A stretch of DNA of 27,489 nucleotides from Myxococcales bacterium. GTDB taxonomy: Bacteria; Myxococcota; Polyangia; Polyangiales; Polyangiaceae. A program made the position numbers and the translations under genes. The stretch is taken from positions 33,252-60,740 of the forward strand of contig PLXW01000131.1 in the NCBI GenBank assembly GCA_003151595.1. The letters are read 5' to 3'. This document shows positions 1-7,120 of this stretch, one piece after another (position 1 is the first letter of the stretch; every line of letters starts with the position of its first letter). A model generated the notes under the pieces. That model saw only the letters and a program-made list of their open reading frames with translations. It was not told the DNA's origin and did no database searches.

Positions 1-1016
1 TAGTTGCCGGGGTGCGGGTCGGCGTAGAGGAGGCCGTACTGGTAGAGCGGGCGGAACATGAAGCGCCAGATCGTCTTCCCCGCGGCGTCGCGATCGGCCT
101 GAGGCGCGCGCTCGCAGAACGTCTGGTAGTCGACGCCGCCGACGAGATCGCACGTGAGCACGCGGCGCGTGCTGAGCGCGTGGTGGACGCGCGGGATCAC
201 GATCTCGGGGTCGTCGTCGTGGATCGTGCGGAACACCTCGGCGGTGTCGGCTTCGTGGCGGTAGTCGAGCTCCGCCAGGAACACGGCGCGGATCTCGTCG
301 AGCGTCTCCTTCGTGTGGTAGCGGCGACCGATCGGGCCGAGCACCGTCTCCAGCAGCGAGAGGCTCTTCAGATCGTTCTCGATCGCCTTGTCGATCCCCG
401 GGTACTGCACCTTCACCGCGACGCGATCGCCCCCGCGCGTCGTCGCCCGATGCACCTGCCCGATGCTCGCGGCCGCGAACGGATCGGCTTCCCATTGCGC
501 GAACACCTCTTCGGGCGCGCCGCCGAGCTCGCTCTTGATCACGCGCACCGCGGCTTCGCGCGACAGCGGCGGCGCCTTCTGCTGGAGGCGCTTCAAGACC
601 GACTGGAACTTCTCTTCGTACCCGGGCGGTGCGATCCCTTCGATGTACGACGCCATCTGCCCGAGCTTCAGCGGCAAGCCCTTCATGTCGCCGAGCGTCT
701 TCAGCATCGCCTCGGCGGTCTTGCGCGCGCTGCCGAGGATGCGCTGGCGTGACTCGCGCTCGTCGTCTTCGTCGCGCACGCCGCCCATCGCCCGGCGGAC
801 CGTCTCGGCGGCCATCGGCAAGGCGCGCGGCGCGAGCGCAGCCAGGCGGGCGAGGCGGCCGAAGCGTGACGTGGGGGGCGCGTCCGGGCGCTTCACGTCG
901 GGTGAGGGGTCGGCCAGAGGCTTGGCCCGCTCGGCGTCGTCGCGCGCGGTGCCGTCATCTCGCGTGCTGGGCGGCGCGCCGGGCGGCGATCGGACGCCCT
1001 CGGGCGGAGATGACAT
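1..1016 (-). CDS. ABC1/AarF (UbiB-like) atypical kinase family protein, C-terminus beyond window
   Basis: The gene runs off the left edge; the first 338 codons are present. Visible signatures are the family's KxGQ motif (KLGQM, residues 117-121), the Ala-rich nucleotide loop (AAASIGQVHRA), the VAVKVQYPG strand with the conserved Lys, an ELDYRHEA segment, and at the window edge the ADPHPGN metal-binding motif. Family members are ancient kinase-like ATPases linked to quinone/lipid metabolism (UbiB, Coq8). The exact substrate here is unknown, and a ubiquinone role should not be assumed because myxobacteria generally use menaquinone. The start is the ATG at 1016-1014. The first 50 residues are Pro/Asp/Arg-rich and disordered-looking, so a later start is possible. 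It diverges from the lipoprotein at 1092, leaving about 75 bp for promoters. Family assignment is firm; the function is inferred. Confidence 0.93.
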   Translation of the reverse strand, partial: MSSPPEGVRSPPGAPPSTRDDGTARDDAERAKPLADPSPDVKRPDAPPTSRFGRLARLAALAPRALPMAAETVRRAMGGVRDEDDERESRQRILGSARKTAEAMLKTLGDMKGLPLKLGQMASYIEGIAPPGYEEKFQSVLKRLQQKAPPLSREAAVRVIKSELGGAPEEVFAQWEADPFAAASIGQVHRATTRGGDRVAVKVQYPGIDKAIENDLKSLSLLETVLGPIGRRYHTKETLDEIRAVFLAELDYRHEADTAEVFRTIHDDDPEIVIPRVHHALSTRRVLTCDLVGGVDYQTFCERAPQADRDAAGKTIWRFMFRPLYQYGLLYADPHPGN

Positions 1017-1091
1017 CCGTTCATTATGGGAGGACGGCCCGCGCATGGCCAGAGGCGCAGATTGCGACAGACTGCGATAGGCTCGCCCGCC

Positions 1092-1505
1092 ATGAAGCGT
1101 CCGTTGATCGTGCTCACCGCCGTCGTGTGCCTCCCCTTCGCCGTCGTCGCCTGCGACATGCTGCATCTGGGAGGAACGCAGGACGCCGCTCCCGAAGCGG
1201 CCGCGCCCGCAGCATCGAGCGCCGCGCCCGCCGCGACGTCGGCCGCGCCCACACCGGCCACGCCTCCTCACGAGGGTCACGAGCACGCCGTTCCGCACAC
1301 GCCCACGGCGACGGGTGACGGTGGATCTCCGGCCGTTCCGCCGATTCCAGGCTTGCCGACGGCGCTCCCGAGCGGCATTCCCACGACACTCCCGAGCTCC
1401 CTGCAGATCCCGAGCTCGATCCCCATCCCCAGCAACTTCCCCAGGAACATCCCGATCCCGAGCGGCTTCCCGTCGGCCTTCCCCATTCCGAGCGCGCACA
1501 AATGA
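1092..1505 (+). CDS. Small putative lipoprotein with His cluster and Pro/Ser/Ile-rich tail
   Basis: The protein has 137 aa. A basic start (MKRP) is followed by a hydrophobic stretch ending in VVAC, a good lipobox with Cys21 as the expected lipidated residue. An Ala/Pro linker, a His-rich patch (HEGHEHAVPH, about residues 58-67) and a C-terminal half built from IPIPS / GFPS / LPSS type repeats follow. No catalytic domain is recognisable. The reading frame stays open back to 1026, but the ATG at 1092 places the signal peptide at the N-terminus and is preferred. The stop overlaps the next start (ATGA at 1502-1505), suggesting translational coupling. It probably sits at an envelope membrane. The His patch could bind metal, but that is speculation. 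Confidence 0.75.
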   Translation: MKRPLIVLTAVVCLPFAVVACDMLHLGGTQDAAPEAAAPAASSAAPAATSAAPTPATPPHEGHEHAVPHTPTATGDGGSPAVPPIPGLPTALPSGIPTTLPSSLQIPSSIPIPSNFPRNIPIPSGFPSAFPIPSAHK

Positions 1506-2122
1506 TCGCGCGGGGCCTGTCGTTCGTGGCGTTCGCGGCGATCGTCGTCGCCTGTGGAGCGAGCACGACGAGCCCCGTCGGCGACGGTGGGAGCAGCAGC
1601 GGCGGCGGTCCCGGCTCGGGCCCATGCCCGTCGACGGCGCCATCGCTCCTCACTTCGTGCTCGTCGTCGCTCGAAGGGGTGTCGTGCGAGTACGGCAGCG
1701 ATCCCGATCTGAGCTGCAACGCGCTCATCGTTTGTGGCCAGGGGAGGTGGGTCACGCCTGTCACCGCGCGCTCGCAGACGTGCCCAACGCCCGCCGCGAC
1801 AGGCGCTTGTCCCGCGTCGTACGCCGCTGCGCAGACCGCCGGCGACTGCTCGCAGAGCGGGCTCGCGTGCGGCTATCCGCAAGGTCGCTGCGACTGCGCG
1901 CGACCCACCGGCGGCCCCCCCATCGTCGGCGGCGCCGCTACGAAATGGCTCTGCGACGACGCCCCCAGCGGCTGCCCTTCGCCGCGCCCGCACGTCGGCT
2001 CGGCGTGCTCGTCCACCGGTCCGTCGAGCTGCGACTACGGCGGCTGCACCATTCCCGACGGCGTCACTCTGGCCTGCATCTCCGGCACGTGGCAGGTGTC
2101 TCCGACGGCCTGCGCTCTGTGA
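1502..2122 (+). CDS. Cys-rich putative lipoprotein
   Basis: The protein has 206 aa. The N-terminal hydrophobic segment ends in IVVAC, a lipobox with Cys18. A Gly/Ser linker leads to a Cys-rich body with recurring units of the form Cys-x-Tyr-Gly ... Cys ... Gly-x-Trp: CEYG then CGQGRW, a central CGYPQGRC unit, and CDYGGC then CISGTW. The even, repeated Cys suggest small disulfide-bonded modules exposed outside the cytoplasm. No named family is recognised, although Cys-rich lipoproteins of this style are common in myxobacteria. The ATG overlaps the upstream stop by 4 nt, and the kinase gene begins 1 nt after this stop, so the three genes are very probably co-transcribed. Confidence 0.72.
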   Translation: MIARGLSFVAFAAIVVACGASTTSPVGDGGSSSGGGPGSGPCPSTAPSLLTSCSSSLEGVSCEYGSDPDLSCNALIVCGQGRWVTPVTARSQTCPTPAATGACPASYAAAQTAGDCSQSGLACGYPQGRCDCARPTGGPPIVGGAATKWLCDDAPSGCPSPRPHVGSACSSTGPSSCDYGGCTIPDGVTLACISGTWQVSPTACAL

Positions 2123-2123
2123 C

Positions 2124-3488
2124 ATGTCCACCAGCGAAGCTCACATCCCGCTCGATCCGCACGGCCCGCAATCGCGGCTGCCGCGGAGGTTCGGGCGCTA
2201 TGCGCTGTTCGACTTCATCGGCAAAGGGGGGATGGCCGAGATCTACCTGGCGCGCGCGCACACCGAGCTGGGCGCGTCGCGGCTGTGCGTCGTCAAACAG
2301 ATCCTCAGCGAGTTCGCGCTCCACCCGCAGTTCGCGGAGATGCTCATTCACGAGGCGAAGCTCGCCGCGCGTCTGAACCAGGCGCACATCGTCCAGGTGT
2401 TCGACCTGGGGCGCGAGGGGGACCAGCTCTACATCGCGATGGAGTACGTCGAGGGGTTCGACCTCAACGCGCTCCTCCGCCGCTGCTCGCAGAAGAAGGT
2501 GCCGCTCCCGTTCGAGTTCGCGATGCGCATCGTGAGCGACGTGCTGAGTGGGCTCGACTACGCGCACCGGCGCGTGGGCGACGACGGCAAGCCCCTCGGC
2601 ATCGTGCACCGCGACGTGTCGCCGTCGAACTTGCTCGTGTCGCTCGAAGGCGAAGTGAAGGTGTGCGACTTCGGCATCGCGCACGCGAACGACGTCGTCT
2701 TCAAGCACAGCGATCTCCAGATGGACGAGGCCATCAAGGGGAAGGCCGGGTACATGAGCCCCGAGCACGCGCGCGCCGAGCCGATCGACGCGCGGGCCGA
2801 CGTGTTCGCGGTGGGCATCGTGATGTGGGAGCTCCTCTCGGGGCGGCGCATGTACCGCAAAGAGAGCGAAGTGCCGCTGCTCGAGCAGGCCAAGCGCGCG
2901 GAGATCCCGGTGCTCCTCGAGAAGGGGCTGCCGCACGAAGCCAAGCTGCACGCGATCGTGATGAAGGCGCTCGCGCCGAACCGGAACGATCGCTACGCGA
3001 GCGCGGGGGCGATGCTGCGCGACGTGGACGCGTACATGAGCGACGCGAAGCTCGTCGCGAGCCCGCTGAAGCTCGGCGACTGGTTGATGGAGCACTTCGG
3101 CGCGGAGCTGATCGAGCAGCGTCGCGCGCGCGAGCGGATCACGTCGCCCACCGGGTCGTCGATCTCGAGCGTGCCGCCGAGCGACACGCACGCGGCGCCC
3201 TCGACCGCGCCGGAGACGAACGGGCGAACGAGCACGGTGCCGCCGCTGTCGTCGGTGCCGGTCTCGTCGGCGCCGCTCGCTGCGCCGCCTGCGCGTCCGG
3301 CGCTGGAGATGAAGCTCGTGGAGCCCGATCCGCCGTCGCTCCCGGCGTCGACGGTGGACGTCGTTCCGTCGTCGGCCATGCGAATGCGCGCGCCGCAGAA
3401 ACAGAAGGGCGCGCGCACGGGCGTGATCGTCGGCGGCGTCATCGGCGTGATCGTGCTCGCGCTCCTCTTCTTCTACGCGCGGCGCTGA
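2124..3488 (+). CDS. Membrane-anchored Hanks-type Ser/Thr protein kinase
   Basis: The protein has 454 aa. The kinase domain spans about residues 24-310: Gly-rich loop GKGGMAEIY (33-41), ATP-binding Lys58 in VVK, Glu77, catalytic HRD at 162-164 with Asn169, DFG at 182-184, and a SPE triplet in place of the usual APE (212-214). A Pro/Ser/Thr-rich linker (about 340-420) leads to a single C-terminal membrane helix (433-451) ending YARR, so no sizeable periplasmic sensor follows. All key catalytic residues are present, so it is probably active. The ATG at 2124 lies 1 nt after the upstream stop, and its own stop overlaps the priA start (TGATG). Co-expression with two exported lipoproteins makes envelope signalling plausible; the substrates are unknown. 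Confidence 0.93.
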   Translation: MSTSEAHIPLDPHGPQSRLPRRFGRYALFDFIGKGGMAEIYLARAHTELGASRLCVVKQILSEFALHPQFAEMLIHEAKLAARLNQAHIVQVFDLGREGDQLYIAMEYVEGFDLNALLRRCSQKKVPLPFEFAMRIVSDVLSGLDYAHRRVGDDGKPLGIVHRDVSPSNLLVSLEGEVKVCDFGIAHANDVVFKHSDLQMDEAIKGKAGYMSPEHARAEPIDARADVFAVGIVMWELLSGRRMYRKESEVPLLEQAKRAEIPVLLEKGLPHEAKLHAIVMKALAPNRNDRYASAGAMLRDVDAYMSDAKLVASPLKLGDWLMEHFGAELIEQRRARERITSPTGSSISSVPPSDTHAAPSTAPETNGRTSTVPPLSSVPVSSAPLAAPPARPALEMKLVEPDPPSLPASTVDVVPSSAMRMRAPQKQKGARTGVIVGGVIGVIVLALLFFYARR

Positions 3489-5761
3489 TGCTCCTCGCGG
3501 ACGTCGCGCTCCCGGTCCCGCTCGCGCGCCCCTTCACGTACGAGGTCCCTGCCGCGCTCGCGTCGCGCGCGATCGCCGGGGCGCGCGTGACGTGCGCCAT
3601 CGGGACGAGGCGCGTCGTGGGCGTCGTGCTCGCGGTGCGCGAAGGGGAGCCGCCGCCGGGCGTGAAGCCGCTGGTGTCGATCGTGGGCGACGAGCCCGCG
3701 GTCCCGGCCGACTTGCTGGCGTTCCTGCGCGACGTGGCGAGCTACTACCTGGCGCCGATCGGCGAAGTGGCGCGACTCGCGTTGCCGCCGGTGGAGCGCG
3801 AGGTGGCGCGCGCGCTGGAAGAGCCGTCGCTGTTCGCGAGCACCGCGCGCGGCGTGGCGGCGAGGCGCGTGCAGTGGGTGACGGCGACGGCGAACGATGC
3901 GGCGGAAGGGGGCGGAGCGAGTCTCCCTGTTCGTCTCGGCACGCGCGCGTCCGCGCTCCTCACGCAGCTTCGGGCGCTCGGCACGGCACCACTCGCGCGC
4001 CTCGAGCAGCAGTGGCCCGGCGCGCGCGCGTCGGCTGCGCGCCTGGCGACGCTGGGCCTCGTCACGATCGACGACCGCGACGCGCCCGACGATCCGTTCT
4101 TCGCCGAGCCCGCACCGCGCGACACGCCCCCCGAGGCCACCGAAGCGCAGGCCGTCGCCGTCGAGGCGATCGTCTCCGCGCTCCGCGAATCGCGCCCGGC
4201 GACGTTCCTGCTTCACGGCGTCACCGGCTCCGGCAAGACCGAGGTGTACCTGCGCGCCATCGCCGCGGCGCGCGAGGCGGGCAAAGGGGGCATCGTGCTC
4301 GTCCCCGAGATCGCGCTCACGCCGCAGCTCGTGGCGCGGTTCCGCGCGCGGTTCGGCGACGACGTCGCGGTCATCCACTCGGCCATGACCGCGCGCGAGC
4401 GTCACACGATGTGGAAGCGTCTCCACGCCGGCGAGCTCGACGTGGCCATCGGCGCACGCAGCGCGCTCTTCGCGCCGGTGCGCAAGCTCGGCCTCATCGT
4501 CGTCGATGAAGAGCACGACCCGTCGTTCAAGCAGGAAGAGGGCGTTCGCTACCACGCGCGCGACATGGCCATCTTGCGCGCGCATCGCATCGGCGGCGTG
4601 TGCGTGCTCGGGAGCGCGACGCCGTCGCTGGAGAGCGTTCATCTCACGCGCACCGGCAAGGCCACGAAGCTGCTGCTCCCCGTGCGCACGCGCGCGCAGT
4701 CGATGCCGCGCGTCGAGGTGGTCGACCTCCGTCGCATCGGCGCCGGGCCGACGGGCGACAAGCGTCTCAGTCTCCCGCTGCATCGCGCGCTCGAAGCGAC
4801 GCTGGCGGCGAAGGAGCAAGCGATCTTGTTCCTCAATCGCCGCGGCTTCTCGCCGAGCGTGCGCTGCGAGACGTGCGGCGAGATGTGCGCGTGTCCGTCG
4901 TGCTCCGTGGCGCTGACGTTCCACAAGCGCGCGGCGACCTTGCGCTGCCATTACTGCGAGTACGAGACGTTGATGCCGACGTCGTGCCCGAAGTGCCACG
5001 CGCCCGGCGAGTCGCTCGCGCTCGAAGGGCTCGGCACCGAGAAGCTGGAAGAGACGCTCTCGCTCGCGTTCCCGACGGCGCGCATCGCGCGGCTCGATCG
5101 CGACGTGGCCAGCGGGCGCAACGTCGACAAGGTGCTGGCGCGGGTCCGCGCGCGCGAGGTCGACATCCTCGTCGGCACGCAGATGGTGACCAAAGGACAC
5201 GACCTGCCGCACGTGACGCTCGTGGGCGTGGTGAACGCCGACGCTGCGCTCTCGATCCCCGATTTCCGCGCCGCCGAGCGCGCGTTCCAGCTGCTCGTGC
5301 AGGTGGCGGGGCGCGCGGGGCGAGGCGACGTGCCGGGGCGCGTGATCGTGCAGACGTACGATCCCGAGCACCACGCCATCACGTTCGGCGCGAAGCACGA
5401 CGTCGACGGCTTCATCGAGCACGAGCTGGTCGATCGCAAGGAGCTCGGGTACCCGCCGTTCTCGCGCGTCGCGCTGGTGCGCACCGATGCGGTGGACGAG
5501 CACGTAGCGCGCGCGGCGTGCGCGGCGCTCGCGGCGTGCGCCAGCAAGGCCAGCGAAGGGCGCGAATCGAGCATCGACATCCTGGGCCCCGCGGCGGCTC
5601 CGCTGGCGCGCCTGCGCGGGCGGTTTCGCTTTCGCGTGATGTTGCGGTCGGCGGATCGGGCGCTCTTGCGGCAGGTGCTGCTGGTGGTGGAGCGCGCGCG
5701 CGCGGAGCTGCCGCACACGGTGCGGAGCGCGATCGACGTGGACCCGATGCAGCTGCTTTAG
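3488..5761 (+). CDS. priA: Primosomal protein N' (replication restart helicase PriA)
   Basis: The protein has 757 aa, typical for PriA. It is a 3'-5' superfamily 2 DNA helicase that recognises stalled forks and reloads the replisome. The N-terminal 3'-DNA-binding region begins LADVALPVPLARPFTYEVP. Walker A is GVTGSGKTEVY (about residue 244) and Walker B is VVDEEHD (about 340). A Cys-rich zinc insertion lies at about 460-505, with CETC, CPSC, CHYC and CPKC pairs. The helicase C-domain carries GTQMVTKGHD and QVAGRAGR. The ATG overlaps the kinase stop by 1 nt. The middle N-terminal part (about 120-230) is diverged and Ala-rich. All motifs needed for activity are intact. Confidence 0.97.
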   Translation: MLLADVALPVPLARPFTYEVPAALASRAIAGARVTCAIGTRRVVGVVLAVREGEPPPGVKPLVSIVGDEPAVPADLLAFLRDVASYYLAPIGEVARLALPPVEREVARALEEPSLFASTARGVAARRVQWVTATANDAAEGGGASLPVRLGTRASALLTQLRALGTAPLARLEQQWPGARASAARLATLGLVTIDDRDAPDDPFFAEPAPRDTPPEATEAQAVAVEAIVSALRESRPATFLLHGVTGSGKTEVYLRAIAAAREAGKGGIVLVPEIALTPQLVARFRARFGDDVAVIHSAMTARERHTMWKRLHAGELDVAIGARSALFAPVRKLGLIVVDEEHDPSFKQEEGVRYHARDMAILRAHRIGGVCVLGSATPSLESVHLTRTGKATKLLLPVRTRAQSMPRVEVVDLRRIGAGPTGDKRLSLPLHRALEATLAAKEQAILFLNRRGFSPSVRCETCGEMCACPSCSVALTFHKRAATLRCHYCEYETLMPTSCPKCHAPGESLALEGLGTEKLEETLSLAFPTARIARLDRDVASGRNVDKVLARVRAREVDILVGTQMVTKGHDLPHVTLVGVVNADAALSIPDFRAAERAFQLLVQVAGRAGRGDVPGRVIVQTYDPEHHAITFGAKHDVDGFIEHELVDRKELGYPPFSRVALVRTDAVDEHVARAACAALAACASKASEGRESSIDILGPAAAPLARLRGRFRFRVMLRSADRALLRQVLLVVERARAELPHTVRSAIDVDPMQLL

Positions 5762-5833
5762 AGCGTCCCTAATGGCCGCGACGAGACGCTCGATCATTTC
5801 GATCGGTTGCGGAGAAGCGGCTCTCAATTAGGG
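5761..5833. repeat. Nested inverted repeats immediately after priA
   Basis: GAGCGTC (5761-5767) pairs with GACGCTC (5785-5791). CGATC pairs with GATCG around 5791-5805. The outer CCCTAAT (5767-5773) is complementary to ATTAGGG (5827-5833). There is no T-run, so it is not a textbook intrinsic terminator. It may mark the 3' end of the priA transcript. Confidence 0.4.
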
Positions 5834-5880
5834 CCTGGGCAGGAGCAGGTTGTGAGGCCGACCTGCGCTGGCGCCGCGGT

Positions 5881-5944
5881 CGTGGGCCGTGCTCCGGCGG
5901 CCGGCCCCCCCACCATACCCACGGCCGCCGGAGCCCGGCCCACG
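5881..5944. repeat. Long hairpin H1 (23-bp stem, 18-nt loop)
   Basis: Arms 5881-5903 and 5922-5944 pair at 22 of 23 positions. The loop (5904-5921) is GCCCCCCCACCATACCCA. The base of the stem (CGTGGGCCG) and its tip (GGCGGCCG) recur in H2, while the middle of the stem differs. See H2 at 6018-6097 for the mirrored copy. Confidence 0.85.
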
Positions 5945-6017
5945 CCCACGGCTTGCCGTTGCGAGAGTGGAGACGCGTGGAACCAAGCAACCTCCCGATC
6001 CTCGATTGCCTCGCTGA

Positions 6018-6097
6018 GCCGTGGGCCGGGACCGAGTTCAGGCGGCCGTGGGTATGGTGGGGGGGCCGGCCGCCTGAACTCGGTCCCGGCCCGCGGC
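6018..6097. repeat. Long hairpin H2 (31-bp stem), inverted counterpart of H1
   Basis: Arms 6018-6048 and 6067-6097 pair throughout except one T/G position. The inner 26 bp are perfect. The 18-nt loop (6049-6066) is the exact reverse complement of the H1 loop. The variable middle stem segment is 12 bp here against 6 bp in H1, with unrelated sequence but preserved pairing. This suggests a family of elements with a conserved loop, tip and base. Confidence 0.87.
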
Positions 6098-6117
6098 GTG
6101 CCCGGGCCTACGTCGAA

Positions 6118-6285
6118 CCGCGCGCTCGCGGTTTTGGATCACGAAGTCTCGATCCGAAACCGCGCGCTCGCGGTTTTGGATCGCGAAGTCTCGATCTGAA
6201 ACCGCGCGCTCGCGGTTTTGGATCGCGAAGTCTCGATCTGAAACTGCGCGCTCGCGGTTTTGGATCGCGAAGTCTCAATCTGAAA
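6118..6285. repeat. Four tandem 42-bp repeats
   Basis: Copies lie at 6118-6159, 6160-6201, 6202-6243 and 6244-6285, differing at only a few positions. Each copy contains CCGCGCGCTCGCGG, a 5-bp stem with a CGCT loop, then a second imperfect hairpin around GATCGCGAAGTCTCGATC. A truncated start of a fifth copy (CCGCG) follows at 6286. The 42-bp unit is a multiple of 3, so open frames run through it, but the hairpin content and the lack of a start signal argue against coding. Confidence 0.92.
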
Positions 6286-6419
6286 CCGCGTGGCCGAGCC
6301 GGGCGCGAACAAAATGAAAAATCGTCTCGCCCGTCATGACGAAAACGGGATCTCGCGACCTTTCCTTAATGGGGGATCGATTCCGGTCCCTCCAACGCAG
6401 TTCAACGAAAGGTCGTGCC

Positions 6420-7016
6420 ATGTCGAAAAAGAACGTCTCGAAGGTCGTCTCGTCTGCCGTCAACCCCGTCTCCGAGGCCGTCGCCTCGGTGGCGATTCTC
6501 ACGCCGCCGCCGGAGGTCGGTGCGCCCATCGCGCCGACCGATGTCGCGGCGGCGCCCGGGCCGTGGCGGAATCCAGCGCCGTCTGCGGCCATCCTCGCCC
6601 TCCTCCCCGCCGCGCTCATCGAGGCCCAGGCCTCGACGTTCGCGGCGGACTTCGGACCGAACGCACCCTCGGCGAGTCAGCTCGCCAGTGCGCTCGACAT
6701 CGCCTCTCGGTGGAGCCAGGAGGCGCGTCGTTCGAAGGCTTGGGATGGCTTCGTGAGGAGTCAGACCAAGCTGGGATGGGGGCAAGCGCAGCTCCTTCTT
6801 GGCGAACTCAAGATCGCCTATGGGCACGCGGTGTGGCGCAATCCGAAGATTGCGACGCGTTACCGCGCGCTCGCTCAAGTTCTCGGCGCCGCCGAGGCTC
6901 GTGCCAAGCGGGCCGCGGTGACGCGAAAGAACAAGAAGCGGGAGCTGGAGAAACAGAAGGAGAACGAGGCGTCGCCGGCGACGGCGGCGACCTCCGATCC
7001 GACGAAGGTCGCGTGA
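6420..7016 (+). CDS. Uncharacterised 198-aa protein with basic C-terminus
   Basis: The start is the ATG at 6420, preceded by GAAAGG with a 7-nt spacer; an in-frame ATG at 6336 has no such site. The N-terminal third is low-complexity Ala/Pro/Val. The central part (about residues 75-165) looks helical (PSASQLASALDIASRWSQEA ... GELKIAYGHAVWRNPKIATRY). The C-terminus is strongly basic and charged (KRAAVTRKNKKRELEKQKE). There is no signal peptide or membrane helix, so it is probably cytoplasmic, and the basic tail could contact nucleic acid. I recall similar short proteins from myxobacterial genomes but cannot name a family. It is a single gene, downstream of a repeat-rich region and closed by its own strong terminator. 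Confidence 0.72.
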   Translation: MSKKNVSKVVSSAVNPVSEAVASVAILTPPPEVGAPIAPTDVAAAPGPWRNPAPSAAILALLPAALIEAQASTFAADFGPNAPSASQLASALDIASRWSQEARRSKAWDGFVRSQTKLGWGQAQLLLGELKIAYGHAVWRNPKIATRYRALAQVLGAAEARAKRAAVTRKNKKRELEKQKENEASPATAATSDPTKVA

Positions 7017-7023
7017 CCGGAGC

Positions 7024-7071
7024 GCGCGGCGCCGCGGGAGAACGTTCTCTCGTGGCGCCGCGCCTTTTTTT
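7024..7071 (+). terminator. Strong intrinsic terminator
   Basis: A 40-nt near-perfect palindrome (7024-7063) has outer arms GCGCGGCGCC / GGCGCCGCGC and inner arms GCGGGAGAAC / GTTCTCTCGT with only G-T wobbles. Seven Ts follow at 7065-7071. It lies 8 nt past the stop of the 6420 gene and about 50 nt before the next start, insulating the receptor kinase. Confidence 0.9.
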
Positions 7072-7120
7072 CGGGGGTACGATGCAGGTCCGTGACCCCG
7101 CGCCGTAGATCGCAGCAGCC

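Larger units (their letters stand above)
5762..6419. other. Structured non-coding region after priA
   Basis: I find no convincing gene in this 658-bp gap. Open frames across it are generated by the repeats. It contains, in order, nested inverted repeats just after the priA stop, two long GC-rich hairpins, four 42-bp tandem repeats, and a more A/T-rich leader (about 6300-6419) that probably holds the promoter of the next gene. Its density of secondary structure is unlike any other gap in the window. Confidence 0.7.

Noticed and set aside
12..1318. Long plus-strand open frames over the AarF-like gene
   Set aside because: They are Arg/Ala/Pro-rich with no domain, and the minus strand encodes clear AarF motifs. 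They are antisense shadows of a GC-rich gene.
3473..5827. 784-codon minus-strand open frame opposite priA
   Set aside because: The protein is dominated by Arg, Ala and His with no fold signature. The plus strand carries complete PriA motifs, so this is a third-position GC artefact.
5881..6097. Insertion sequence or transposon remnant ended by the inverted repeats
   Set aside because: Only about 75 bp separates the two hairpins, with no transposase fragment. Each hairpin is self-complementary rather than a simple terminal repeat pair.
6118..6285. CRISPR array
   Set aside because: The copies are contiguous 42-bp tandem units without unique spacers, and no cas genes are nearby.
5807..6339. Open frames through the hairpins and 42-bp repeats, which would encode 14-residue peptide repeats
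   Set aside because: The unit length is a multiple of 3, which keeps frames open automatically. The DNA is explained by hairpins, two overlapping frames look equally 'coding', and no ribosome binding site is seen.
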